Made by a program: the position numbers and the translations under genes
Part shown: piece after piece, positions 16,658 through 24,394 of the stretch
How the letters are laid out: every line of letters starts with the position of its first letter
Position numbering within the stretch: the first letter of the stretch is position 1
Assembly: GCA_964429795.1 (NCBI GenBank)
Contig: CAYSCW010000009.1
Location: forward strand, 1 to 64,000
Reading direction: 5' to 3'
Length of the DNA stretch: 64,000 bases
From: CAYSCW01 sp964429795
Lineage (GTDB): Bacteria > Acidobacteriota > Aminicenantia > Aminicenantales > Aminicenantaceae
Notes under the pieces: model-generated
Databases searched by the model: none
Told to the model about the DNA's origin: nothing
What the model saw: the letters and a program-made list of their open reading frames with translations, nothing else

Positions 16658-16799
16658 ATCCTCCAGTCTTACCGCACATGTTTTATAGCATCTCCCTGGC
16701 ACAGGATCTGCCAGAATTCCAATTCAAACTCAAATAACTATTTCTTAGCCCTTGTTGACTACCATAAAATTACTTTAGCAAGACTATGGAGGACATGTT

Positions 16800-17582
16800 A
16801 TGGAAAATAAACAGAAAAAGGGATTAGTGCCGTATGATATGGTATCTCCAGGCTTTGAGGCTATGTACACGGGTGAGAAGTCTTCCTCTCCAGTTGAAAA
16901 AACGGAAATAATCACGACTCTTACTACAGATAAAGCGGGTAACATCATAAGAAAATGGTCTGTATTTCCATGGACATGGCCCGGCCAAGAAAAAGACTGG
17001 GATGATAACATCAAATATATCAACAAAATGCAGCTCAAACTAGGGCATCTGGATGAAAATTTCCGTCAGATTCGCGCTCACATTGCCAGCCTTGTGCCAT
17101 GTGATAGCGGATTTCCTGTTACTGTTGACGAGTTGTTAAACGCCATCGGCCGGGGAAAATTAGCTGAGCCCTCATTTCGCATTATCGAAGGCTGGATTCA
17201 CGGTATTGGCACCGGAAAATTAGCCATACAAACCCGAAAAGCCGGAACAGAGAGGGAAAGACTCGGACATTTACTGTTCGGCTATGTGCTGGGACTCGAC
17301 AAGTGGCTATTGGGCTTGCCGATGCAGTTTTTCATCCTGGATTTAGGACATATAAACCTGGGGTTTGACCCAAAAAACGAGATACTCCGCGTTTACGCTT
17401 ATCTCGGTGAAGATAGAACGCCTGTGAAAGAATGGCTTGCTGCCTGTTTATGGAACAACCTTACTTATAACCCTATAGGGGGTAATCCCGGCGGTCTTGT
17501 ACGCCATAAGGATCTTCTTGATCTTGCTGCCCAGGTCGGCATCAGCGTGCGTGAATGGATGGATTCTGCTAAAAAACATTGA
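16800..17582 (+). CDS. Unrecognised 260-residue cytoplasmic protein
   Basis: No signal peptide or clear membrane helix. The ATG has GGAGG 8 nt upstream, so it is well supported as a gene. Features: an N-terminal region with ITTLTTDKAGNIIRKWSVFP, aromatic residues WTWPGQEKDWDDNI, an amphipathic helix near 75-95, a GRGKLAEPSFRIIEGWIHGI segment, a moderately hydrophobic KWLLGLPMQFFILDLGHINL, and a Gly-rich NPIGGNPGGLVRHKDLLDLA followed by a helix-turn-helix-looking AAQVGISVREWMDSAKK end. I cannot assign a family. It stands alone, converging on the Spy-like gene. Confidence 0.7.
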   Translation: MENKQKKGLVPYDMVSPGFEAMYTGEKSSSPVEKTEIITTLTTDKAGNIIRKWSVFPWTWPGQEKDWDDNIKYINKMQLKLGHLDENFRQIRAHIASLVPCDSGFPVTVDELLNAIGRGKLAEPSFRIIEGWIHGIGTGKLAIQTRKAGTERERLGHLLFGYVLGLDKWLLGLPMQFFILDLGHINLGFDPKNEILRVYAYLGEDRTPVKEWLAACLWNNLTYNPIGGNPGGLVRHKDLLDLAAQVGISVREWMDSAKKH

Positions 17583-17747
17583 TTTAAACAAAGCCAAATC
17601 AAGGATTTGTTCATAGAGAAAAGTGAGTTAGCGCGAATTTCTGCTCAGAACCTGAGGGTGACGAATAGATTGAAGGTCAGTCCCATGTAGAGCGATTGAG
17701 TTTAACACTTGCCTTGAATAACAGTTTTTTCGGAAAGCTGGAAAGAC

Positions 17748-18428
17748 TTAGTCCCTCTTTCTCCTGGGCGGAGGGAACATTCCTCTTTCAAATCTTTTGT
17801 GTCTTTCCTCCTTGTAGTTATCGTATAATTTCTTCTGCTCATCGGTTAATATCTCTTTAATAGCCTGGTCTACCTTCTCTTCGGACTCCAGCATAGGTCT
17901 CCATTTCTCTCTAGCTCTATCCATTTCTTCTCGTACTTTTCTGACTTGTTCCCTCATTTCTTCGAGGATTTGTCTGATCTGTAATGTTTGTTCCTCAGTC
18001 AACTCTAGCGCTTCTTTCATTGCCCTGAGTTCCCCCTCTAAGTCGTCCGCTATCAAGAAGCGAAACGGCCCCATGGGGGGAGGGCCGGGCAGGCCTCTTT
18101 CAAGACGCTTTTTCTGTTCAGGGGTTAGAAGGGGGTCCAATTCTGCTCTCAGCGAGTCAAAGGCTGATTGCAATTCTACACTGAAATTGGCACGGATATC
18201 TTCGATACGTTTGGCATGTTTATTGAGGACTTTTCTAATCTCCTTTGATTGAACGGGATCAGCTCCGATCCTTTCCTCGATAAAAGGGACAAAAACATCC
18301 GGAGTTCTTTTTGACATGATATTTCTGATACGCTTTTGAACGAGAGCCCTGTTCAGCATCGCTCCGATGATGATTCCGAGAATAAGTGTTGCGATGATAA
18401 CAAAGGTCATTTTCAGTTTTATGTTCAT
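17748..18428 (-). CDS. Spy/CpxP/CnrX-like periplasmic protein, third gene of the ECF operon
   Basis: A 226-residue protein with an N-terminal membrane anchor (MNIKLKMTFVIIATLILGIIIG) and a long helical periplasmic domain. It has two LTxxQ-like signatures, LTPEQKKRLERG and LTEEQTLQIRQIL, plus ILTDEQKKLYDNY, as in Spy/CpxP and metal-sensor CnrX-like proteins that act as periplasmic chaperones or ligand sensors. The start at 18428 has GGAGAAAG upstream. A longer in-frame start at 18473 would overlap the anti-sigma gene. It lies 13 nt after the anti-sigma gene, so it probably titrates or modulates that protein or buffers unfolded envelope proteins. Confidence 0.8.
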   Translation of the reverse strand: MNIKLKMTFVIIATLILGIIIGAMLNRALVQKRIRNIMSKRTPDVFVPFIEERIGADPVQSKEIRKVLNKHAKRIEDIRANFSVELQSAFDSLRAELDPLLTPEQKKRLERGLPGPPPMGPFRFLIADDLEGELRAMKEALELTEEQTLQIRQILEEMREQVRKVREEMDRAREKWRPMLESEEKVDQAIKEILTDEQKKLYDNYKEERHKRFERGMFPPPRRKRD

Positions 18429-18441
18429 CTTCTTTCTCCGA

Positions 18442-18873
18442 CTAAAATAAGGGGATAGGAAGAATTTCTTCAAAAGTTAATTCGGACACATAAAACGCCT
18501 CATTCATGGTGAAGCTCTCCCCTATACTCAGATTGTATACAATCAGAACAATAATGACGATGGCTGCGACGATGGCTAAACGTTGGAATACGGCTTTGAG
18601 CGGCTCAAACACAGAAACCATAGGCCCCCCCTTTTCTTCAGCCACAATCCGGTTCATCACTCTCTCTGCAAAGAATGGTTTGTAGGAGCCATAAGCGCTT
18701 TCGGAAACAGCTTTGCGCATCGCTGCAATCTTTTCTTTTTCCCCTCTAAGCTCTTCAGATTTTTCTAGTGCTTTCTCTAGTTGATTCTGTTCCTTTTCTT
18801 TTAATTTTTCCTCAAAGGACCAATAAAGGAGCCTTAAGGCTTTTTTGTCCATATTCATCCCCTTTTTACTCAT
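18442..18873 (-). CDS. Single-pass membrane anti-sigma factor without zinc-binding motif
   Basis: A 143-residue protein. The cytoplasmic N-terminal helical domain (residues 1-80, MDKKALRLLYWSFEEKLKEK) is followed by one transmembrane helix (LAIVAAIVIIVLIVYNL) and a short periplasmic tail rich in Glu and hydrophobics. There is no HxxxCxxC, so this is not a ZAS-type factor, unlike the second ECF system at 40802. Its start overlaps the sigma gene stop. GGGGAG precedes the ATG at 18873. An alternative ATG lies 5 codons downstream and another 4 codons upstream. The role as cognate anti-sigma is inferred from position and topology. Confidence 0.78.
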   Translation of the reverse strand: MSKKGMNMDKKALRLLYWSFEEKLKEKEQNQLEKALEKSEELRGEKEKIAAMRKAVSESAYGSYKPFFAERVMNRIVAEEKGGPMVSVFEPLKAVFQRLAIVAAIVIIVLIVYNLSIGESFTMNEAFYVSELTFEEILPIPLF

Positions 18874-19426
18874 GTTTCTCCCCATATAATGGTGTCAATA
18901 TTTCTTTAAGCTTCATTTGAGCCCGTGCCAGACGAGAAAGAACCGTCCCCACCGGAAGCTTCAGAATATCTGCTGTTTCCTGTGTCGAATACTGGTCGAT
19001 CAGACGAAGCACCACAACCGCTCGAAACTTAGGCTCAAGCTTTTGAATGCCCTGTTGAACAATTTCTTTAATCTCCTTGTTTTTCCTTGAATTGTTTGTA
19101 TCAGCAACGTTCTCGATTAATCCATCAGATTTTGAAAAGAAAAATTTTCGTCGTCGTATACGCCGCCTGAGTTCATTTATGGAAAGATTGATGGCGATCC
19201 GGGTGAGATAAGTCCCAACACTCGCTTCTCCTCTAAATTTATCCAGGGATTTATAGAATCGCATAAATGTCTCCTGCCCAATATCTTCTGCCTCAGCACA
19301 TCTGCCTAACATGCCAATCACGGTTGCCGCCACCTGATGTTCATATCTCTCGATGATCTTCTTAAAAGCGTTTTTATCCCCGTTTCTTGCATTTTTTAGC
19401 AGTTCCTGATCGTTCTGTTCTGTCAC
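18866..19426 (-). CDS. ECF sigma factor (RpoE-like), proposed regulator of the GGAATAAA/GTCTAA regulon
   Basis: A 186-residue ECF sigma-70. Region 2 spans about residues 20-95: a helix with HQVAATVIGMLGR, then AEDIGQETFMRFYKSL and FRGEASVGTYLTRIAINL. Region 4 spans about 120-180: LEPKFRAVVVLRLIDQYSTQ, then the helix-turn-helix TADILKLPVGTVLSRLARA. The linker is short and there is no regulatory extension. It is first in a sigma, anti-sigma, Spy-like operon. A GGAATAAA-N13-TTGTCTAA motif lies about 60 bp upstream, indicating autoregulation, and the same motif precedes four other transcription units in the window. Predicted role: response to envelope stress. Confidence 0.9.
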   Translation of the reverse strand: MTEQNDQELLKNARNGDKNAFKKIIERYEHQVAATVIGMLGRCAEAEDIGQETFMRFYKSLDKFRGEASVGTYLTRIAINLSINELRRRIRRRKFFFSKSDGLIENVADTNNSRKNKEIKEIVQQGIQKLEPKFRAVVVLRLIDQYSTQETADILKLPVGTVLSRLARAQMKLKEILTPLYGEKHE

Positions 19427-19484
19427 GCTTTACCACAGCGGATTCTTGTCTTGGAAGATGATCTCTTTTTGTTTCTCTATTATT

Positions 19485-19513
19485 TTAGACAAGGAAATTA
19501 TTCATTTTATTCC
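19485..19513 (-). promoter_or_regulatory. ECF-type autoregulatory promoter of the sigma operon
   Basis: Minus strand: GGAATAAA (19513-19506), 13 bp, TTGTCTAA (19492-19485). The predicted start is near 19478, giving a leader of about 50 nt to the sigma ATG at 19426. Its 32-bp surroundings are repeated, with 28 identical positions, at 19795-19826. Confidence 0.75.
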
Positions 19514-19622
19514 ATCATATCATTTTAAATTATGTATATCGCCGACTACAAGAAAATGTATGTTCTATTTCGCTATAGGTACTGAATGATATTATTCTGG
19601 CACAGCTTTGGAATAATTTTAT

Positions 19623-19788
19623 AAAAAAAGCCGGCTGTTGTCAGCGAAAGGGGGGTGTTAATAAGGGATATAGGAGGGGCGGCTCTCCCCAACCGGCAAA
19701 AGAGAGCCATCTTTTCGGTCATTCAGTTTTTGTATTATCATAGAAGTGACTCATTTTAACTTTAAGATTACTCCATCATTATCTATAC
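19623..19788 (-). ncRNA. Candidate ECF-controlled small RNA or attenuated leader ending in an intrinsic terminator
   Basis: Downstream of the minus-strand ECF-type promoter at 19795-19823 lies a structured segment with no convincing gene. On the minus strand GCCGG (19697-19693) pairs with CCGGC (19634-19630), extended by TTG:CAA, and is followed directly by seven Ts (19629-19623), an intrinsic terminator with a long apical domain. An alternative hairpin pairs GGCTCTC (19708-19702) with GAGAGCC (19687-19681) and places the terminator's 5' arm in its loop. Terminator and alternative stem are therefore mutually exclusive, as in an attenuator. The predicted product is about 165 nt. It may be a free sRNA or a gated leader reading toward the sigma gene. 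Confidence 0.5.
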
Positions 19789-19794
19789 TCTGTG

Positions 19795-19823
19795 TTAGAC
19801 AAGGTAATAGTGCATTTTATTCC
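19795..19823 (-). promoter_or_regulatory. Second ECF-type promoter near the sigma gene
   Basis: Minus strand: GGAATAAA (19823-19816), 13 bp, TTGTCTAA (19802-19795). It is near-identical to the 19485 site and faces the same way, 310 bp further upstream. The intervening DNA holds the structured RNA element. The rest of the 19427-20081 gap, about 19830-20060, shows nothing I can assign. Confidence 0.7.
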
Positions 19824-20081
19824 ATCTAAGATGAGAATATTTAAATCGCAGCCCAGATTTTCCCTGAATGCCCCCAAGCCAGAAACCTCGGTTTCGATAA
19901 ATGAGGATTATGATACACAGCTCTGGCCTTTACAGTGGACATTCAAGAAGATTTGATAGAAAATGAGGCTTGAGATAGAATTGAAAATCACATTTATGTC
20001 TCAAACATCCACCAACTTTGGGCCAAAGCCGAAAACTTAAATCTGTTGATAAATTTAATAACAACAAAGTAAGGAGGAAGA

Positions 20082-22259
20082 ATGAATCAGAGAAAATTGG
20101 CTTTTTATTTTATCCCATTGATCCTGTTATTCTCATCTTTGTTTCTCTTGCGTGCTGATGAAGGCATGTATCTTTTGAACAAGATCGACCAGAACACTTT
20201 GAAAAAGATGAGGACCATGGGATTCGAGCTCTCTCTGGAAGACATTTATAATCCCCAGGGAACAGGGCTGGCCAGTGCTGTGATCAAGATGGGGGCCACC
20301 GCATCTTTTGTCTCTCCGAATGGGTTGATTGTCACCAACCACCATGTGGCTTTTGGCGCAGTCCAGAGAATCAGCACCCCAGAGAAAAACTACATCGAGG
20401 AAGGCTTCTTATCTCGCACCTTGGAGGAAGAAGTTCCTGCTCCTGGTTATCAAGCTTCTATCCTTCTTTCTATAAAAGATGTCACCAAGGAAGTTTTATC
20501 TGCTGTTAAGGAGGAAATGACAGATTACGAACGCCACCAAGCCATCGAAAAGAAGACAAAGGAGATTGTAAAAGAGGCAGAAGCCAAGGGTGATGTGGAA
20601 TGTGAAGTCCAGGCCATGAATTTCGGGATGCCGTATTTCCTCTTCACCTATTTTAAGATCAAAGACATTCGAGTCGTTTATATTCCTGCTCGTTCCATCG
20701 GAGAATACGGAGGAGACATCGATAACTGGATGTGGCCGCGGCACACAGGTGATTTCTCTTTTCTCAGGGCCTATGTCCGACCAGACGGAAAGCCGGCCGA
20801 ATATGCCAAGGATAATGTTCCCTATAAACCGAAGTCGTATCTCAAAATCTCAGCCCGAGGCATCAAGGAAGGCGATTTTGCAATGATCCTGGGCTTTCCG
20901 GGCCGAACATACAGACATGTCACTTCTTATACCATCGAATCAGACATAATGTTCCGATATCCCTTCCAAATCAAAACTGCCCAAGATTTGATCCGTATTC
21001 TTGAGGAACACTCCGAAAAAGACAGAGACGCAGCCGTTAAGCTGTCTTCCCTTATCAAGGGCCTGAATAACATGCTCAAGAATAACCAGGGGATGCTTGA
21101 GGGATTGGTGAAGACAAAGCTTCTCGAGAAAAAAAGAGCAGAAGAGCAGGCCTTTCTGGAATTTCTGAACAAGAATCCCGAATGGCAGAATAAGTACGGG
21201 TCTGTGCTGTCCCGGGTTAAGTCGCTCTATGAGGAGCAGAAAGAAATAAGAGAGAAAAGCGCTTTTCTGAGGTGGATGGGCCGTGGCAGTCCGATGATGA
21301 GTTTTGCTTTGACCATCAACAAATGGTCGATCGAGAAACAAAAGAAGGATATGGATCGAGAACAGGGATACCAAGAGAGGGATCTTCCCCGGACAGGAAT
21401 GAGACTAAAGGTGGCTCAGAGAAGCCTCGTTCCCAAGGCAGATAGAGAGGCTTTGAGCTATTTTCTGAAAAACATCCTGACCCTTCCACCTGCTCAGAAA
21501 ATCCAGGCCGTGGAAAAAATAGTGAGTAAGGATCCTAGCCTTTCAAAAGAGCAAGCCATCAGCAGATTCTTGGACAGGCTATATTCCGAAACACGGCTTG
21601 CATCAGCCGAGGAAAGAATTAAAATGCTTCATCTCCCCAGGAAAGAATTGCTGGCGCTTAATGATCCCTTTATTCAATTTGCCTCTGAGCTGGAAAATGA
21701 GAGGGAAGCTCTGAACCGAAAGAACAAGGAACTTTCCGGTGCTTTATCCCGGCTTATACCCCTTTATCTAGAAGGAATTGAGGTTTGGAAAAAGGCAACC
21801 CTCTTTCCTGATGCCAACGGAACCCTTCGCCTGAATTTTGGAGAGGTGAAAGGTTATTCTCCCCGGGATGCTGTCTGGTATAACTATCTCACCTCCCTTT
21901 CGGGCGTAGTGGAAAAAAACACAGGGAAGGAGCCTTTTAATAATCCCGAAAGGCTCCTTGAAGTTTATCGCCAAGGGGACTTTGGACCCTATATAGACAA
22001 GAAAATAAATGATGTACCTGTTAATTTTTTGACCACCAATGACAGCACGGGAGGAAATTCTGGGAGCCCTGTTCTTAACGGAAAGGGAGAGCTGATCGGC
22101 CTCCTTTTTGACGGCACCTATGAAGCCATGTACAGCGATTATTATTTCAACCCTGAATTGACCCGGACCATAAGCGTTGATATCCGTTACGTCCTGTTTA
22201 TCTCTGAAAAAGTGGATAAAGCTCTGAATGTTCTGGAAGAGCTGACAATCATCAAGTAG
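20082..22259 (+). CDS. S46 family dipeptidyl-peptidase (DPP7-like)
   Basis: A 725-residue exported serine exopeptidase that removes dipeptides from peptide N-termini in the periplasm. It has a signal peptide (residues 1-24) and normal family length. Chymotrypsin-fold signatures: the catalytic His in LIVTNHHVAFGAVQ (residues 82-95), the conserved GGDIDNWMWPRHTGDFSFLR segment and the catalytic Ser in STGGNSGSPVLNGKGEL. A helical domain (about 280-560) covers the active site. The residue 18 after the catalytic Ser, which sets P1 preference in this family, is Gly (GLLFDG), as in DPP7 with hydrophobic preference, not the Arg of acidic-specific DPP11. AAGGAGG lies 7 nt upstream of the ATG. Monocistronic. 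Confidence 0.93.
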   Translation: MNQRKLAFYFIPLILLFSSLFLLRADEGMYLLNKIDQNTLKKMRTMGFELSLEDIYNPQGTGLASAVIKMGATASFVSPNGLIVTNHHVAFGAVQRISTPEKNYIEEGFLSRTLEEEVPAPGYQASILLSIKDVTKEVLSAVKEEMTDYERHQAIEKKTKEIVKEAEAKGDVECEVQAMNFGMPYFLFTYFKIKDIRVVYIPARSIGEYGGDIDNWMWPRHTGDFSFLRAYVRPDGKPAEYAKDNVPYKPKSYLKISARGIKEGDFAMILGFPGRTYRHVTSYTIESDIMFRYPFQIKTAQDLIRILEEHSEKDRDAAVKLSSLIKGLNNMLKNNQGMLEGLVKTKLLEKKRAEEQAFLEFLNKNPEWQNKYGSVLSRVKSLYEEQKEIREKSAFLRWMGRGSPMMSFALTINKWSIEKQKKDMDREQGYQERDLPRTGMRLKVAQRSLVPKADREALSYFLKNILTLPPAQKIQAVEKIVSKDPSLSKEQAISRFLDRLYSETRLASAEERIKMLHLPRKELLALNDPFIQFASELENEREALNRKNKELSGALSRLIPLYLEGIEVWKKATLFPDANGTLRLNFGEVKGYSPRDAVWYNYLTSLSGVVEKNTGKEPFNNPERLLEVYRQGDFGPYIDKKINDVPVNFLTTNDSTGGNSGSPVLNGKGELIGLLFDGTYEAMYSDYYFNPELTRTISVDIRYVLFISEKVDKALNVLEELTIIK

Positions 22260-22308
22260 GGTTCAGAAACCGGCGAGACAGCCGAGGCGCCGCAGATCGG
22301 TGACCTTG

Positions 22309-22830
22309 TTACTTCCTGATTCGATTTTTCATCGGCGGGCGTTGCGGGAACCTTTCTCCTCCGCGGAAAAATTTTCTCTCTTGCAGTCGCTCCTTCATCG
22401 CTGCCTTCACAGCCTCTCGCTGCTCGAGTGTTAAAATTTTCTGTATTTCCTCTCTGAGTTTCAATCTCTCTATAAACATCTCATCCTCGTAACCGGACAT
22501 CTTGGAGAGAACGGCTTTTATCTTTTCATAATCAAGATTCTCTTTCTCCTGCATGAGTTTTCTCAAATTCAGCTGCTCCAGACTGATTTGATTCCTCATC
22601 TGAATCATCTTCTCCTCGAATGAAAAATCCAGGCTCTGGATTTTTTCAATCTGACTGTCTGTGACTTTAAGCTCGTCCTTTTTTGCCTCTAAAACCCACA
22701 GAATTCTTATCGGTGACCGCCTCGCAAATTCTTCACCTCTTCTCATGCGGCGGTCTGGCTGGGCCAAGCTGCTGGCAGCAAACACAACCACAGTCAAGAT
22801 AACGACGAAAATCTTGATGCCTCTTTTCAT
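22309..22830 (-). CDS. Spy/CpxP-like periplasmic helical protein
   Basis: A 173-residue protein with a cleavable signal peptide (MKRGIKIFVVILTVVVFAAS, cleavage near LAQ). The mature protein is helical and charged, with the pattern LKVTDSQIEKIQSLDFSFEE and a closing ILTLEQREAVKAAM, an LTxxQ-type signature as in Spy and zinc-responsive periplasmic proteins. The C-terminus is Arg/Pro rich. The start at 22830 has AAGGAGT upstream. The in-frame ATG at 22857 lacks one. An ECF-type promoter motif ends 47 bp before the start, which places it in the same proposed regulon as the sigma operon's own Spy-like gene. Probable periplasmic chaperone. Confidence 0.8.
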   Translation of the reverse strand: MKRGIKIFVVILTVVVFAASSLAQPDRRMRRGEEFARRSPIRILWVLEAKKDELKVTDSQIEKIQSLDFSFEEKMIQMRNQISLEQLNLRKLMQEKENLDYEKIKAVLSKMSGYEDEMFIERLKLREEIQKILTLEQREAVKAAMKERLQERKFFRGGERFPQRPPMKNRIRK

Positions 22831-22876
22831 CTTTTTACTCCTTTTTTGATTTCTCAAATTTTTTGTCTTACATAGA

Positions 22877-22904
22877 TTAGACGATTTTTCCGATCATTTA
22901 TTCC
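22877..22904 (-). promoter_or_regulatory. ECF-type promoter of the second Spy-like gene
   Basis: Minus strand: GGAATAAA (22904-22897), 12 bp, TCGTCTAA (22884-22877). The spacer is one base shorter than at the other four sites and the -10 differs at one base. The predicted start is near 22870, leader about 40 nt. Confidence 0.65.
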
Positions 22905-23484
22905 AAAAAAATTAAATGGCCTTAGATTTCAGCCGAGAGGAGGGTCCTTAAAAATTAAAGGCTGTTTTTTCTTCCGGCAGATTAATTTATCCACTTCTCC
23001 CTCCCTGTTCTGAATTTGTGCTTGTATCATTAGATAAATCATGCAAACTTTATGCCATATATAACTGGTTCAGGTAAAACTTCTCAGCCACTTTTATGTC
23101 CTCTAATATGTACAGATGTCTTAATAAAAGTAAACTCCGGTTACGGTGGCACAACACATAACCAGCCCTCCGTATCAAATGCAATGGATTTGCCTCCCCT
23201 TCTGGAAATAAAGTAAAAGCCAATTCTCCATCGAGTTAAAATTATCTCTAAAAGTATATGGATGTATATTGTAGTATGTGAAATGATCCGTCAGATAGCC
23301 AAACGTAGCACAGGGAGATGGGGATGTGTTCTTAGCTTATTTGACATCGTATTTTTTCCCGTGCTATAAGATTTTTCGCTGAGAAATAGAGATAAATGAT
23401 ACAGGATGAAAACATTTTAACGGAAAAGAGAGATCGGGCACTTCTAATATTCATCATCATATTGTTGATTTCTCTCATATCCCG
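22905..23484. other. Long gap with no intact gene
   Basis: AT-rich sequence between the ECF-type promoter of the Spy-like gene and the permease remnant. A stop-free minus-strand run of about 60 codons (roughly 23050-23240) encodes a peptide ending YILEDIKVAEKFYLNQLYMA, but it has no start context and no recognised family. I see no RNA gene, terminator or insertion-sequence ends. It probably represents decayed coding DNA. Confidence 0.4.
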
Positions 23485-23685
23485 GTTGGAGGAGTTTTAG
23501 GAATCGGGGCAGGATATGGCATTTCCAAAGTCGTGAGCCTCTATGCCCATTGGAGGACCTTGATCTCAGCTGTTTCGATCATTATTTCTTCCGGCATAGC
23601 TGTCTCAGTGGGGTTAACATTTGGGATTTACCCGGCCTACACTGCCTCTAAACTGAACCCGATAGAAGCCCTGCGCTATGAATGA
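23485..23685 (+). pseudogene. C-terminal remnant of a MacB/FtsX-type ABC transporter permease
   Basis: The frame from 23485 reads VGGVLGIGAGYGISKVVSL, then LISAVSIIISSGIAVSVGL, and ends FGIYPAYTASKLNPIEALRYE before a TGA at 23683. This is the characteristic last transmembrane helix and C-terminus of MacB-like permeases (GxxPAxxAsxLxPIEALRYE). No start codon, upstream helices or periplasmic domain remain. The in-frame sequence before 23485 is not permease-like and is stopped at 23407. A decayed or truncated gene, clearly distinct from the intact permeases at 45087-47540, whose ends differ. Confidence 0.8.
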
Positions 23686-23725
23686 CGCTTTGATTCTGTA
23701 GATAGAGGGTCTGCTTCTTCACGCT

Positions 23726-24376
23726 TTAAAAGCCGAAGAGAAGGCCCACAGTCACGTTGAAAGCGTTCTGATTATGGGGATCATCAAAGATAACGCTGTA
23801 TCGAACATCAAGTCTGGCTCCGAAGTTTGAAAGGAGAAAAAGCTCGATCCCTCCTCCTATATTGGCCACAAAGTTTGAAGCTTTCTCTGGGGGAACAAAC
23901 TCAATCTCATAACCATATTCGGAAATGTAGGTTTCCTCCTGGGCCACGAGCCTATCCATTCCCACGCCAACCAATAAATAAGGACTGAGACGCCTGCCCA
24001 GCAAGCGATAGACAACGTTTAAGCTCAGCGCATAATGCTTGGCCGTATCCGCTTCAACCGTATCTAGATCAGAAGGATCCTCGAGGATTACTTTTGTGGA
24101 AAAGGCATAGCGGGCATCCAGCTCAACACCAAGATGGCGAGTAAAAAAAAGAGCCACGGCTGCCCCGAAGTTAAACGAGGCATGGCCAGGCGTCACAGGA
24201 AAATCATTCTCTCCCATCACATAATCTTCTTCTTCTCCATATTCGAAGACTTTATACCAACCACCAAAAAGATAAGCCTGGATTTCCTGAGCAGGGGAAT
24301 GTGCCACACAAACCCCCAGCAGGATAACTAATATCAGGCTCCCCCGCTTTATTCTTGATAATCTTTGTTTTCTCAT
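23726..24376 (-). CDS. Outer-membrane beta-barrel protein (OmpW/OmpA-barrel type)
   Basis: A 216-residue exported protein with a signal peptide to about residue 30 (cleavage near HSPAQ). Eight amphipathic strands are recognisable, including QAYLFGGWYKVF, FNFGAAVALFFTRHLGVEL, YALSLNVVYRLLGRRL, PYLLVGVGMDRLV, NFVANIGGGIELFL and GARLDVRYSVIF. It ends NVTVGLLFGF with terminal Phe. The sequence fits an 8-stranded outer-membrane barrel domain. It lies 18 nt downstream of the metallopeptidase gene on the same strand, so probably forms an operon with it. Function not assignable. Confidence 0.82.
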   Translation of the reverse strand: MRKQRLSRIKRGSLILVILLGVCVAHSPAQEIQAYLFGGWYKVFEYGEEEDYVMGENDFPVTPGHASFNFGAAVALFFTRHLGVELDARYAFSTKVILEDPSDLDTVEADTAKHYALSLNVVYRLLGRRLSPYLLVGVGMDRLVAQEETYISEYGYEIEFVPPEKASNFVANIGGGIELFLLSNFGARLDVRYSVIFDDPHNQNAFNVTVGLLFGF

Positions 24377-24394
24377 TTCTAACCTCTCTGTCTT

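Noticed and set aside
19619..19710. Short ATG-initiated frame within the candidate small RNA on the minus strand
   Set aside because: It overlaps the terminator stem, has only a weak GAAAAG upstream and encodes a low-plausibility peptide.
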